Origin: Terebella lapidaria
Lineage: Eukaryota > Annelida > Polychaeta > Terebellida > Terebellidae
Length of the DNA stretch: 64,000 nt
Direction of reading: 5' to 3'
Assembly: GCA_949152475.1 (NCBI GenBank)
Contig: OX424561.1
Location: 29,072,481 to 29,136,480 of the forward strand
The first letter of the stretch is position 1. The number at the start of each line of letters is the position of its first letter. The position numbers and the translations under genes were made by a program. The notes beneath the pieces are model-generated. The model was not told the origin of the DNA and searched no databases. It worked only from the letters and a program-made list of their open reading frames with translations. Below are positions 1-12,150 of this stretch, piece by piece.

Positions 1-172
1 ATCGACTGAGAAAAAAGAGAGCTATTTATCAAAGACTGAACTTTACATGCATTTTGAAAAAAAATAATGTATTCTCAATAATATGCTATGTAAAAAAAAG
101 TAGAGACCTATGATTTGAAGGGAGTGGAATATTGATGTTATTGAATGTGTGTATCGTGTATCACAGACTATA

Positions 173-736
173 CTCGGATTTTTCTAACTCGTTTACACTG
201 TTTTTCGCTAATATTTTCGTGATGCTAAACGCTATCGTTCTATAACTTGGCATACTTCATCTGGGAGTCAAACGGCAATTTTCTACCAAATTTCAGACAG
301 CTATCGCGAAAATTGACAAAGTTGGCAATCTACCTCATTGTTAAATTTCAGCCCAAAACGGGATCTCGAGAATCTGAGCATATTCGAGGAATTGGTCCTG
401 TTTACATCCATCAGGATTCAAAATATTCTTGTAGCTTTGAACCAGAAGATACACTGGGGTGTATTCTACACAAACATATTGATTTTGAAACATTGCTCCG
501 CTACAAAACCGAGCAAATACACAAAATTGTGTGCGGGCCCAGAAATTAAATAATATGGCTAAATTTAACATTGGGGTAGATTGCCAACTTTTTCAATTTT
601 CACGATAGCTGTCTGAAATTTGGTAGAAAATCGCCGTTTGACTTCCAGATGAAGTATGCCTAGTTATAGAACGATAGCATTTAGCATCACAAAAATATTA
701 GCGAAAAACAGTGTAAACGAGTTAGAAAAATCCGAG
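173..736. mobile_element. Foldback MITE with ~178-bp inverted repeats, TA target site
   Basis: The two ends are inverted copies: the left end starts CTCGGATTTTTCTAACTCG and the right end finishes CGAGTTAGAAAAATCCGAG. The match runs inward to about 350 on the left and 560 on the right. Both ends abut TA (171-172 and 737-738), as in Tc1/mariner-type insertions. The short central part (about 350-560) holds only short open frames without recognisable domains, so the element is non-autonomous. Confidence 0.85.
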
Positions 737-738
737 TA

Positions 739-1429
739 ATTATAAAAGCCCAGTCACACGGTGGTGTACGTACAACGTACGACCGGGAACCGAAATAACC
801 CCGAGCATCCGCATCAACTGTACGTACGGGGCTTGGGATGAGAGGTGAATGTGCGTGTGTGAGTGAATGTGAATGTTTCGAATATTCAATCCTTTTTTTT
901 TTTTTCACAACGTATGTCAACTTTCTTTTGTATTGAATGAACTAATTGCTGGATAATAACATAAGAATAACAAAGATTTAAAAACTAAGACATCCACTGT
1001 CAAAGTGTATGGTCTGGAAATGATTCACACTCAATACCCAATTTTAGTAATAATATGACTCATCAAATTACCATTATTCACGATCAATATTATTCATGTC
1101 ATGTGTCCATCGATAAGTGGGCATGCCAGTCCCACAGTAATCATTACAAATAGCTACAAAAATCAATAGATCGAACGTAACCACCGGAGTATTATGTCAG
1201 CAGTGGGTTTGGCAATTTGCCAATCAATTTCAAAATCCCATGTTTCGGTGTCAGTTTTTCTCAACAACTTCACTATATAGATAAGCCCAAACTGGATAGC
1301 ACTCACAGTAATCGCGAAGACTTCGAAGAGTGTAGCTCATTCTCAACACATTTTGCCCTCGAGTTGGCGAAATTGCTTCGATTTGGATTTTTTTCAACAA
1401 ACTAGAGCTCGGACACATTTCAAGACAAA
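739..1429. other. Non-coding stretch upstream of the first PHYHIP-like gene
   Basis: AT-rich DNA with a poly-T run near 893-905 and no convincing coding potential. It presumably holds the promoter and 5' untranslated region of the gene that starts at 1430, but no TATA box or other element can be assigned with confidence. Confidence 0.5.
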
Positions 1430-2524
1430 ATGGCGAGGGCTGATTCCCCACTGCCAGATTGTGAGTATATTTGAAAATTTGTCCCAATAAAAATCTGCAC
1501 CTTTTAAAAACAAAAATCTCAATCAAACACTTCACTTTTTTTGTAAATATTCAGTTCTAATAAAACATTTTACCCCCAGAGGAAAAACAAAACGTGACGA
1601 GTTAATACTAGTAGTATTCGATCAATGTGTTTCGAAATATTCAGTTCTAATGAACCATCGATCCCCCGTTAAAAAATGTGACGAGTTAATACTATAGTTG
1701 TATTTTTTCAATGTGTTTCGTCATCAATTTTCAGTTGTTTTCTTGATTAATATTTCATTGCAGATGAGCGATACTCGAAACAAGATCTACAAAGGCTGCT
1801 AGAAAAAGCTCGGTCATATGTAGGCCTACAGTCAAGAAGTTCTTTGAAGTACGTTGAAATAGATTGGTTCTGTCGTGAGAAAAGCGAGGAATATTTCGAT
1901 GAAATAAAAGATGAAAAAGGCAATATAATGAATAAATACCTCAAAGACAATCACGGCGATCCTCGAAATCCCATCAACGGTCGGCTCCATGGGTTATTCT
2001 TCAACCCAACCATGGATTACTGTACGGAAGAGCCACCAGACGTTTCTCCATATGGAAATATCCGTCTTAAGGTGTCAGCCAGTAAGCTCGCCAGGAAAGC
2101 GCCCAATCTCTACTTCTCCGATTTCTACTGCATCACCGGATCGATACATTATGTGCAGCTTGTTATGACATCAGATGGGTCGGAAGCAGATCGTTTCTGT
2201 CGACAGAAGCTCGTCGCCATCAGCGCAACCGACCGCACGGAGAACCCGTTCTTTTTCTACACGGAGACGACAGATGGGGCATCAGGGTCGATGTCAGAAG
2301 CGGCCGCCGCGGCTGCTGGTGGTGCCGGCGGTGGCGGCGCTGATGGACCTAAGTGCACATCCGTTTGCTCGGCCTCGAGGACGCTCTGGATCGAGTTGTT
2401 CTACACTGAGGATGTCGATCTCAAAGACGAGCTGCCCCTCTCACACGTAAGGCGCATCGGATACCGAAGCGGCGGTGACGTGGGCCTTCGTAAAAGAATC
2501 TTCTGCGAAGTGTGTGTACTGTGA
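1430..2524 (+). CDS. PHYHIP/PHYHIPL C-terminal-domain protein, paralog 1 (two exons)
   Basis: Exons 1430-1460 and 1764-2524 give 263 residues. Exon 1 encodes MARADSPLPD plus one base; donor GTGAGT and acceptor TTTCATTGCAG join in phase 1 to complete a Tyr. The body matches the C-terminal domain of phytanoyl-CoA hydroxylase-interacting proteins: WFCREK, YLKDNHGDPRNPINGRLHG, LFFNP, then APNLYFSDFYC, HYVQLVMTSDGSEADRFC and ELFYTEDVDLK. The vertebrate proteins carry an N-terminal fibronectin-III domain that is absent here. Residues near 180-205 form an Ala/Gly-rich loop. The tail ends in a C-x2-C pair (CEVC). Vertebrate PHYHIP binds phytanoyl-CoA hydroxylase and is mainly neural; the function of these short invertebrate proteins is unknown to me. 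Two paralogs follow on the same strand. I chose the ATG in exon 1 because paralog 2 has the same small exon and intron phase. Confidence 0.85.
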
Positions 2525-2918
2525 ATTGGAAGTGGACTAGTGAACTTCTTCACCTTGTGCCTAGAAACATTGTGGAGTCATTAGGACCATAACAAGTCCA
2601 TGAAAACTTGTGTCTGTGATTATCTATAACAAATATCATGGTGTCGTTCGGACTACACGTCTATGAATATAATTGGGTGATTGTGGTTTTTGTGAAAAAA
2701 AAGTGTTTTTGGGACGGTTTCATAGACCCACACGCTAGTGAACCGCCACGGTTTCTTACACAAGAGACCATTGAAACATTGAAACTGAGGAGTTATATTG
2801 AAGCAGTATTTATTGAGATGAACGTTTACGAATGCACATGTAAAACTATATTTTGAAATGCACATGTATTATGGAAATAGATGTCACAGAGATATGTGTT
2901 GTGATCCTGCTGAGAAAC

Positions 2919-2924
2919 AATAAA
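2919..2924 (+). terminator. Poly-A signal AATAAA of PHYHIP-like paralog 1
   Basis: AATAAA lies about 395 bases after the stop codon at 2524, following an AT-rich stretch that would be the 3' untranslated region. It is followed by T/G-rich sequence (TTGGTTCTATTTGTTTGGG), the usual downstream element. Confidence 0.6.
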
Positions 2925-3865
2925 CAAATATATATTGGTTCTATTTGTTTGGGTTTATTTTGTATAAGTAATTCCATACATTGTGACACGATCCTGAGTT
3001 TTTTTTCTATCGCCTAATTATAACCTCTATTCGATAGTTTCATATAAAATGGCCGATTTATGTACTGTGACGTATACATCGAGGTCCTCGAGATTGCATC
3101 TAACTCAATCACTCAATCTCATGTTAGGTTGCGTACGTGGTGAATTTCTATTTTGATCTCTGACGCTAGAGGAGACGGGGTACGTCTATGATATATTACA
3201 TGGCTTCTTATGTGCTCATCACTGAAACAAGGCAACCTAAGATAGATCTTCAGAGGTTTTGTCTCCAAAGACCAATATACACATGTTGTGCTGGACAGGA
3301 TATTGAGTTCAAACATTCAAGGTCACAAAAAGTGTCCCTTATATGACTAATATACTCTTGACTAAAACTTGACTTCTGAAAATTTATCCAAATCTTCCTC
3401 AGCTTTCCTCAAGTTAGAAGCCAGGTCACCATCAGCACGGTATCATGACTTCTTACGTACTACTATATGTACTCATATTACAAACCTGTGTACGGTGTAC
3501 AAATATGGCGCCACATTACAATTTTGAATGGACTTTACCATGTTTATTTCTTGTATTTTTTTATGAGTACTCGGGGCTATCTGCGCAAGTTTAATGGGGA
3601 GATAGGCCAATATTGACCTGAGGTAGATCTGCAATCACGGGAAATTCAATTTTTCTGGCCAGAAAACAGTATCCGGCCAAATAGTCAAAACCAGTTATCG
3701 ATCCCAGTTATCGATCAGCCATGGTAGGTCTATTTCTGTGAAACGATGAAACTTACGCCACAGTATATAGAGGTTAATTTAATATGTGTGATCATTTGAC
3801 AGGACACAACAACAAAATTCACACAACTTGCTCGTATCTATAATGAGAACCAAAAAAGGGCTTAA
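2925..3865. other. Intergenic stretch without recognised genes
   Basis: No reading frame of note and no clear transposon ends. It is AT-rich intergenic DNA between the end of PHYHIP-like gene 1 and the repeat element that starts at 3866. Confidence 0.4.
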
Positions 3866-4758
3866 AGGTTACCGGAGTGATTTACCGTGTTAGATAATAA
3901 TTTTTTCAGTAAAATTTGCTGATTTGACATTTCATATTCACTAAAGGTCAAATTCAGGGTCGCCGAAAAAACCATGCACCTCATGTGATACCTATATATG
4001 CTCATAATACAAACTTAAGCTTCATCTACAAGCATTATGTCTGCAATAGTCAAGTTGCATTATTTACTCCAAATGTAACCGCGACAATTACCACTGTAGG
4101 TCATCTCAGTTTATGTTTAAGGTCACAAAAAAACGCCATAATGAGACGGCCTCTCCGATTACAGTCTATTACAAACCTAAGGAGTATGTACAATGAAAAA
4201 AATATTGTCAATGCCCCAGAGGCCAATTTTTGCATATAATATCGTTGCATATCATCCCAGGGGCCTCATGAGGAGTTCTAGGCGCTCCATCTTTTGACGC
4301 AACATCATGTATCCCAATTGGCACATTGTGAAATAAAAATCTAAAATCTGATCAGAAAGCTTCAGATCAAAGTGCAAATTTGGTATTTTTTACCTCCCAA
4401 ATGACTGTTTTAACCCCCCCCCCCTCCCCCCCCCCCCCCCCCCCCCCAAGGCCATCGGCACTTATTTGAAAGTGCTAATATCTAAGCCCTCAAGATATAT
4501 TCAAGCTCTCTAGGAGTACGCTTGCGACTGAAGGAAAAAAGTGGCCAAAATTGAAGCCAATGTTATTTTTTGCCTAGAAATGGCACCAAAAATGATTACC
4601 GACCCGTCAGAAAATCAAAATAGCAGCCGCACACAGACCGGCGATTCAAATTTCCGAAGGAATCCACCGTAAACTATATAGATATACATGTGGAAGACAG
4701 ACGGACGACGGACGCAACAACAAGACAATAGGATTTCGGACCACAGAGCCGGTAACCT
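3866..4758. mobile_element. GGTTACCGG-family repeat element, copy 1
   Basis: Begins AGGTTACCGGAG and ends GCCGGTAACCT, an inverted pair shared with the other members of this family in the window. Inside are phrases that recur in the family, such as GGTCAAATTCAGGGTC, and near the right end the segment with GACAGACGGACGACGGACGC. A poly-C tract (about 4417-4447) sits in the middle. There is no coding capacity. This is a diverged member. Confidence 0.7.
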
Positions 4759-5014
4759 AAAAATTCAGGTTATTGGTCGCCGCATTACTTTAACTTCCGG
4801 TGCCGCTTAGCACAGTGCACCTTTTTCCACCTGCCGCTCAGCGCACGAACTGATATTCTAGCATAAACATCATTCAATTTTATCAGTTTATTTGACTGAC
4901 GATCTCACAGCAAGAATTTTGGCCAACGCATTTGTTTCATGCGGCGACCACTTTTGCTACTCTGGATCCCTGACGTTTACTTGTAAACGCAACAATCACA
5001 ACTTGTCACTTCAT

Positions 5015-5395
5015 TATGGCGCCCCGTTCGTGTCACCAAAAAGGGAAGTTATTTTTTTATTTATCTCATACGTATGAGATAACAAGTCATACGTAGGAGA
5101 TACTAACACATACGTATGAAATACTAAGTCCACGTAGGAGATACTATGACATACGTAGGAGATACTAAGTCATACGTTAGTATCTCATACGTATGACTTA
5201 GTATCTCATACGTATGTGATAGTATCTCATACGTATGACTTATTAAATCTCATACATATGACTTAGTATCTCAAACGTATGACTTTTTATTTCATACGTA
5301 TGACTTAGTAACTCATACGTATGAGATACTATCTCATACGTATGAGTTAGAAAAAAAATAAATTCTCTTTTTTGTGGCACGAACGGGGCGCCATA
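5015..5395. mobile_element. MITE whose interior is an array of ATACGTAT palindromes
   Basis: Inverted ends TGGCGCCCCGTTCGTG (left) and its complement (right) are bordered by TA on both sides (5015-5016 and 5394-5395). Between them, about 5070-5350, the motif TCATACGTATGA or a one-base variant recurs well over a dozen times, separated by short spacers such as CTTAGTATC. Every motif is itself a palindrome, so the whole array can fold on many scales. Confidence 0.85.
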
Positions 5396-5794
5396 CTTTA
5401 TCTACACGTATGTGTGTGCAGCTAAGCTGGGGGCAGCAACGCCTTCGCAAGTATTGATTATTTCGGATTTCTATTTTCGGGAAAACCCAGTTTCGATACA
5501 GTTTTCCTGGTGACGTTCTTTTCCGGAAAACAATGTATTTTCCGGAATTGTTTATCAGATGTGAAAGTGGTTGTAGTATTATATCAGAGAAGAATTATGT
5601 CATCAATTCTTAAATTGGATGCGCAGTACACAGAGTGTTCATTGCCAAAGCTAGTCGATATAATATATAGGCTAATGACGGATGGATGGGTGTCACTATC
5701 TATCTTATCCTTTGACTTCGTCTTAATGCCGAGGCCGATTTGACATAAATACTGGATTATACCTGCAAAAACAGACACCTAAATAGCGAGCAAA

Positions 5795-8700
5795 ATGCCA
5801 CCTCCACAACAAGCTGGGCCACCGCTTCCCCCTGGTGAGTAGGATCTGAAATATCCATATCAATAAATCATTATATAGATCTATAGGTATGTAGCGTATC
5901 ATTGATAATTTACAAAATTTTTATCACGTTTTAATCATACCTACTACGTACTTAATACCTACTTGCATTGAGGTTTGCATGTGTATTATGTACTAATCGT
6001 CGGATAGTACTAGGCCTATATTTGCCGAGCTTTCCTAGAAACTGATCAGCATTGATTAACTTTTCTGCGCTGGCTATACAAATGTACAATAGGGCTGGAA
6101 AGCGGAAGTACTGATCGATGACAAATTCCAATGGATTTAGGGGCCGGTCATTATTTATCAGGTGGGGGGGGGGTAAAAACTGGGGGGGGGTCACACTTTC
6201 ATTTTCAACGTTATTGGGGGGTCATACTTTTATTTTCAATGGAACTGGGGGGATCGGAGTTCGAATTTTAGTTAATTTGAGAAAATTTGTATGTTGAAAT
6301 AGTGAATTAGGTGAAAACAATCCACTCAACCTGGACTAATGGTTCACTGGAGTATACAGCATGTGGAATCCATCCCTTTGTCACATTATCAGTGAAACTA
6401 TAGTTTCGCTGAAATTTGATCCTAGAAAGGACCATCCAGGAACACCCAAAATCAGGAGATGTCGTGAATCGACAACCGCTCATAACCCCAGACTGAAACA
6501 CTGTCACCAAGAATGAACTATGGACCTTTAGTAGAACACAGCAGCACTGCAGCTGAATACGGTGCCAGCTAGGATGATCAACATGCAGGGCACTGTCACA
6601 GACTAACAATGGATCACCCGGCCCATACCATGCTGGCCAACACATCTCATAACATCCAATGACCCCGAACCAGCATGTCAAAATTACAGACCGATTTTCA
6701 ACTTAACACGTTGCCAACACATGAACCCCGGCCACTGAGGATAATCCTCGATGAGCTCAGGACTGTCCTGGACCGCCATGAACAAAATATGGACCTTTCC
6801 ATCAAGGATTGCAAAATAGTCCTGGATCGTCCCGGATGATGCCATAGTGAATCTGATTTACCTGACTTTCTTGGTGGCCAGGACATTGCTAGACAATCAC
6901 GGATCATCACGGAACATCATGAACCCATCATCGAGGCAACACAGAATTGATTCAAGGCCGGGAAAGTACCAGTCCAGGATGGCCTGATTCATCGATGATA
7001 TGTGGAAGAGTTATAATTTTTCCGAGTTCACTCTGGGGTCCAGTTAGTCCGTATATTTAAAGGAAGAAATAAGATTCATGGTTTTGTTTTCATTCCTCCA
7101 ACAAATTTCCAGTCAGTGAATGAACTGAATGACCTTTAACCCGGGTCTCGAGTGTTTCGGGGGGGGGGGGGGGGGGGGTTGGAAACGTGGGGTTTGGAGT
7201 GAGAAAAAGATTTCAGTATTCTGGGGAACATGATCCTAGACATAGATGTCTTGGGGGGTGTTTTGTTTCTTACCCTCAACATCCAATCAGAGGCTGTCAA
7301 TACCATACCGATATAATATACCCACAAATAGTAATTGAATCAGTTGTAATGGCACAAATTCATAATATCCACTGACTTAATAGTGTAAAAAATTGCGACA
7401 AAAGTCACAATTGTTTGAATAGAATGTGAATGAAGTGTAAAACCAGCATTTAAGTATCATATACTGGCTCCTTATAATTGTTACCATTGTGTATTATGGC
7501 CTTGTATATGTACATGGGGATTGGGGGGGGGGGGGGGTCACACTTTTATTTTTGATCTTGGTGGGGGGTCATACTTTGTTCTTCGATATCGGTGGGGGGG
7601 GGGTCAAACTTTGAAAACTCATTTCTCGGAAAATCCATCCAACCCCCCACCCGATAAATAATGACCGGCCCCTTATTCGGACTGGGGATAAGCACCTGAC
7701 GCCTCCCCATCTTTTAACACGGGGTGCATTAATATGGTGATTTTAAGTATATAAACGATTTCTTCAGTGTATTATAGTATCCATACACGATGAAGATTTA
7801 CAAAACTGTTGTAAAAGATAAAAATTGTCGAATTCCACAACATATCCAAGCTTCGAAGAGGCACTGAAAAAACGGCACTTCGAATAAAGCCTTGCTCTAG
7901 CAAAATTGCCGGCAGACGGCCTGTTATTCTAATGAAATTTGACACATTAAGTATACCTGCTTTGTACTTTCGCTAAAGTTATTTGACACAAGACATGTTA
8001 GTTCAGCAGTTATTGACGATGTTAGAAATGGGCGATAATTAGGTTTATCCCCGGCGACGCCTTATTCACGAATATTTCATTGGAATTCATCACCGATCAT
8101 ACTTCCGCTTTTCAGCCCTATATTGAAAATAATATCATCTGTGGGGCATGGTGCTGCATTAATCGTTTATCCTCACGAAGAGGAAGTGTTTGTGGCGTAA
8201 TTGAAATATGTCAGGCTTCGATTCTCGTTTATTGAAGCCCGTTTCTAAAAACAATTGGCAAAAAATGAAGTATTACTGATCGAGCTTGATAATACATGTA
8301 TAGAGAACAACATAGTTTTGTTGAAGCGTTATGATAGTGCTTTTAATTATCGCGAAATTTTATTGTATGCATCAGCAATATATTACCACGAACAGAACCA
8401 GATTTTGATCATTTTAGAGTGAAAACAAAGCTTTATCAATTATGAGTATTCAATATTCTGCAGGCCGTATGACAACTTCTTGAGTAGGCTTACGCTTGAA
8501 TATGATTGATGACGAGTATATAACACTGGATAATTATGAAACATGATTTTATTTTTTTTAAATGAATAGGCCTATCTGTACTAAAGTCAAGTTCATATGT
8601 CAGTGAAACATATCACACCCTGACGGCACATGACTAAGGCCTATAGAAACTATCGAAACTGAACATGGGCCTATCCCTAAAAATACATACATGTAACTCT

Positions 8701-9502
8701 TTTGTGAGCAAAAGGGCGAATTATTGTCACAAGTCTCATCAAACAGTATTATCTCTCTATTACAGCTGATCGTTACTGTAAAGACGACTTACAACACCTA
8801 CTGCAGAAAGCGCAAACTTTTCTGCGCATGAACTGTCCAGTATACCGCGAAACCACATGGTTTTGTCGCGAGAAATTCAGGGCCTACTTCGACGACATTG
8901 ACGCCAATCACAGTGGCGTAATGACGAAATACACGAAAGATAATCACGGCGATCCCCGCAACCCAATCAACGGTCGAATCGACGGTCTCTTCTTCAACCC
9001 GTGTATCGATTACCTCACTGGACAGCCGCCGACCGACTCGATCTACGGCGATACACGGATCAAAGTCCGAGCAGGCAAGCTCTACAAGAGGGCGCCCAAT
9101 CTCTACTTCTCCGATTTCTACTGCGTCAGCGACAAGCACTTCCCGCACTATGTACAGCTCGTCATGACGTCAGACGGTACCGACGCCGACTGCTTCTGTC
9201 GGGCGAACCTCGTCCCCATCAGCGCCACCGACAGCGTCGAGAACCCGTTCTTCTACGTCGATGCCCCCGACACCGACGTTGCCGACGTCAGCAACACAGG
9301 GGCCATCGCCGACGTGGAACCGAAGTGTTTCGTCGCCTGCTCACCGTCGACTCGTAAAACCTTCTGGGTTGAGATGTTCTTCACTGACGACGTCGACTTG
9401 AAACTAGAACAGCCGAGGTCCCAAGTTCGTTATTTTGGACACAGATTTGGCGGCACTGAAGGACTGAAAAAGAACACAGGTTGCCCAACTTGTTCAAACT
9501 AA
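5795..9502 (+). CDS. PHYHIP/PHYHIPL C-terminal-domain protein, paralog 2 (two exons)
   Basis: Exons 5795-5834 and 8766-9502 give 258 residues. Exon 1 encodes MPPPQQAGPPLPP plus one base; donor GTGAGT, acceptor CTCTATTACAG, phase 1 exactly as in paralog 1. The domain is well preserved: WFCREKFRAYFDDI, YTKDNHGDPRNPINGRIDG, LFFNPCIDYLTGQPP, APNLYFSDFYC, HYVQLVMTSDGTDADCFC and EMFFTDDVDLK, ending CPTCSN with the same C-x2-C pair. There is no FN3 domain. The loop before the last strand is short and acidic (DAPDTDVADVS) where paralog 1 is Ala/Gly-rich and paralog 3 has a very long insert. The exon-2 coding region is GC-rich compared with its surroundings. The 2.9-kb intron carries a Harbinger-like element (6140-7672). 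Confidence 0.85.
6140..7672. mobile_element. PIF/Harbinger-like non-autonomous element in the intron of PHYHIP-like gene 2
   Basis: Inverted ends GGGGCCGGTCATTATTTATC (left) and the matching complement at the right end (about 7650-7672). Both are flanked by TTA (6137-6139 and 7673-7675), the three-base TWA target typical of PIF/Harbinger elements. Subterminal poly-G stretches with GGGGGTCAYACTTT occur near both ends in the same orientation. A 124-codon frame on the minus strand (6307-6681) has no recognisable transposase motif. Confidence 0.8.
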
Positions 9503-11619
9503 ATAGGCCTTCTCATAGCGTCAATATTTGACACCTTTAACAAACAAGTGATGCTTTTGCGAATATTTTAACTTTTACAAATTTAAAATTTTTAGATTGG
9601 GTCGATCATTTTCATCTATACATACACGTATATTATCGACTTTAATACATGTACTGTCATTAATTGATATTTATAACTTGATATAATGAGAGAATCCATA
9701 CATTTTGTGATTTTATAATTTTTTTTTTCGATAAATGGAACTACGCGTAGGCCTAGAAGTAATTAATTTTGTAAAAATGTATTTATAGCTGATTTATAGC
9801 TAGGCTTGTGATACTAGTATACTGTTATGTTGTTATACTTATTATGTCATTGCTAGACTTGAACATAATGCTTATACAATGTTATGCATTGTACTGCAGA
9901 TTAATTTACCATGGAAATGAAAGAATTTCCATGTGTTTATAATTCTCGTAGGGGAACCATAACCTCCATACAGTATCTACTGGCGTTAGTCATATATAGG
10001 CCACCCCCAGGCTTTCATCAGACAGGTAAAAACTGAAGAAAATACTCTTTTTGTAAAATTTTGGCCACCAATTATATACATGTAGGTCTAGCTGTATATC
10101 AAGCCTTTATGACAAATGAACGTGTATTGAGGTTGTACACTATTATGGGTATGCATTTTATTTATTTTTTGTTGTTGAAAATATGTACATACCATACATA
10201 TCAGTTTTTGGATTGATGTGTTTTAAAACGAGAATTCACCCATGCATCTTGTCAAGATTTTTTCATTTGTGAGCCGGCAGCAGGCCATATACAGTATTTA
10301 TATGTGAATCTAGACTGCAAATGAGATGGTCTAGCAATGGGCGTAGCCTGCCGTACCTAGGACTGTATATAACTATTAAACATATGTCTGGCTGTTTTAC
10401 TGCATCCAATCTTTGTCAAAAAAAAAATTTAATAAATTCCTGGCAAAATGCCAGGCTCGTGATGTAATGACGCACTTCGCTGAAGTAGGTTTTCTAACTA
10501 CCGAAACCAAATTAACGTATTTCCCAAATGTAGGCCTGTAGCTACTTATACATGTCCGTATTTTCTCACATTCATGCGTTCATCATAATATTTCGAGGAT
10601 CAGCACGGTGACCGTGGATTTACCCTCATTCACCGGTATCATATCACTCGCAATGTGGGGACAACGAGCTGGACCGTTATTGCCTGACAGTAAGCATTGT
10701 CATGGAGCGACCAATAATATAGGCTAAATATTATGAACGGGTAATATGCCTGGACTACTAACACAGTATTGAAAATTTAATTTAGTAGAACTACACGTAG
10801 AGACAAAATGTGTGCGGGATATGAATAGCAACAGCAAACACATTTAGGAACGAAGTTCTAGTAAGGGACCCACTCAGAAGGGCTAAAATGTGAAATTGAC
10901 AAAACCATCAAAATAACATTGTGTGTTTCAACCCCAAAATACCTATAAAGTGGGTCATATTCACTGAAATTCATTTTTAAGAAAAACAAAGACAGAATTT
11001 TCTGAAATGCTGTTTATTCATCAACGGACTGGTGTGCATGTTTTGTGATGTGAAGAAAATTAATAGGGAGGGGGGGGGGGGGGTTGGAGGTCACCGTACT
11101 GACTTCCTCGCTGCGGGCATTCATACAGTCTAATATCAGAAAATTTTACCGGAATTTGGTAAATTCGAAGAAATTCACTGACTTTTCACAACTTTGATGA
11201 CATAAAACAAACAAACAATTAAGTCGGCGACCCCCATATTCAATAAAAAGGATTCCACATTTTAGCCCATCCCGTTGACTCACTAGAACTTGCCCTTAAA
11301 ATCAGCGAGATTACGTTGGATTGCCGAGTCTCGCACAAGAACTGCCGGAGATTGCACAGAAACTACCGGGACGTGCACGAAACTACACTCTTTGTGCAAA
11401 AAAGTAGATTGTTGCAGGTGTTTATGGAAACAACATTGGATAAACTTATGTCCATACAAATTTACCGATACATCATTGGCAAACACACTTGGGAGTACAA
11501 CGCTACAACGTGAAAATCTGGTAACCAATTTCCGAAACACCACTTTTATCATTCAATACTGCGGTGTCTTAAATTCTCATTCGCCGTCACATTCACTTGA
11601 CACCACTCATTCAGTTTTT
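9503..11619. other. Intergenic stretch after PHYHIP-like gene 2
   Basis: Contains the 3' untranslated region of gene 2 (no canonical AATAAA close by) and AT-rich DNA. There is a poly-G run near 11070-11083. The open frames of about 90-120 codons around 11283-11661 show no domain and overlap each other on both strands, so I do not call them. Confidence 0.4.
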
Positions 11620-12150
11620 ACCTCGGTGAGAACCTTTCCATTGTGGAAAACAGAACGTTGACCCTGGGGAAAACCTTCTAGCCCCGATTGAAACATTTTC
11701 ACCTTGTTGAGACTCTTTCCACCTCAGTGAAAACCTGCTCGCCTGGTGAGAATCTATTCATCTCGGAAAGACCGACCCCAGTTAAAACATTTCGACACCC
11801 ATCAATGAAAACATTCCCACCCTGGTGAACTGGAGTGAAGAGGGTTTCACCGAGGTGACGTTTTCACCGAAGTGAGAAGGTTTCATTCGAGGGAGAAAGT
11901 TTTCACCAAGGCGAGAAGAAACTCCTTACCCAGATGAAAAAGGTTTTCATTGGAGTGAAAAGGTTTTCACTGGGATGTTCTGAACCCGGGTGAGTATGAG
12001 ACAAGGTTGACAACGTTTTAATCGGGGTGAGAAGGTGAAAAGGTTCTCACCAGAGTGGAAAGGTTTTGGGGTGACAGGGTTCATCGGGGTGGAAAGGTTT
12101 CACCCGCAGTGAGAACGTTTTCTCTGAAGTGTAAAGGTTCTCGTAGTGGT
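11620..12150. repeat. Degenerate ~20-bp minisatellite with oppositely oriented halves
   Basis: About two dozen imperfect copies of a short unit resembling GGTGAGAAGGTTTTCACC. In the left part (to about 11830) the units read mainly as GAAAACCTT/CTCACC. In the right part they read as the complement, GGTGAGAAGG/AAAGGTTTTCACC. The unit is nearly self-complementary, so the region can form a large imperfect hairpin. Confidence 0.65.

Noticed and set aside
6307-6681. 124-codon minus-strand frame in the Harbinger-like element
   Set aside because: No transposase or DNA-binding motif, and Cys/Trp-rich composition typical of a chance frame.
8798-9148. Minus-strand frame over PHYHIP-like gene 2
   Set aside because: Antisense shadow of a conserved GC-rich exon.
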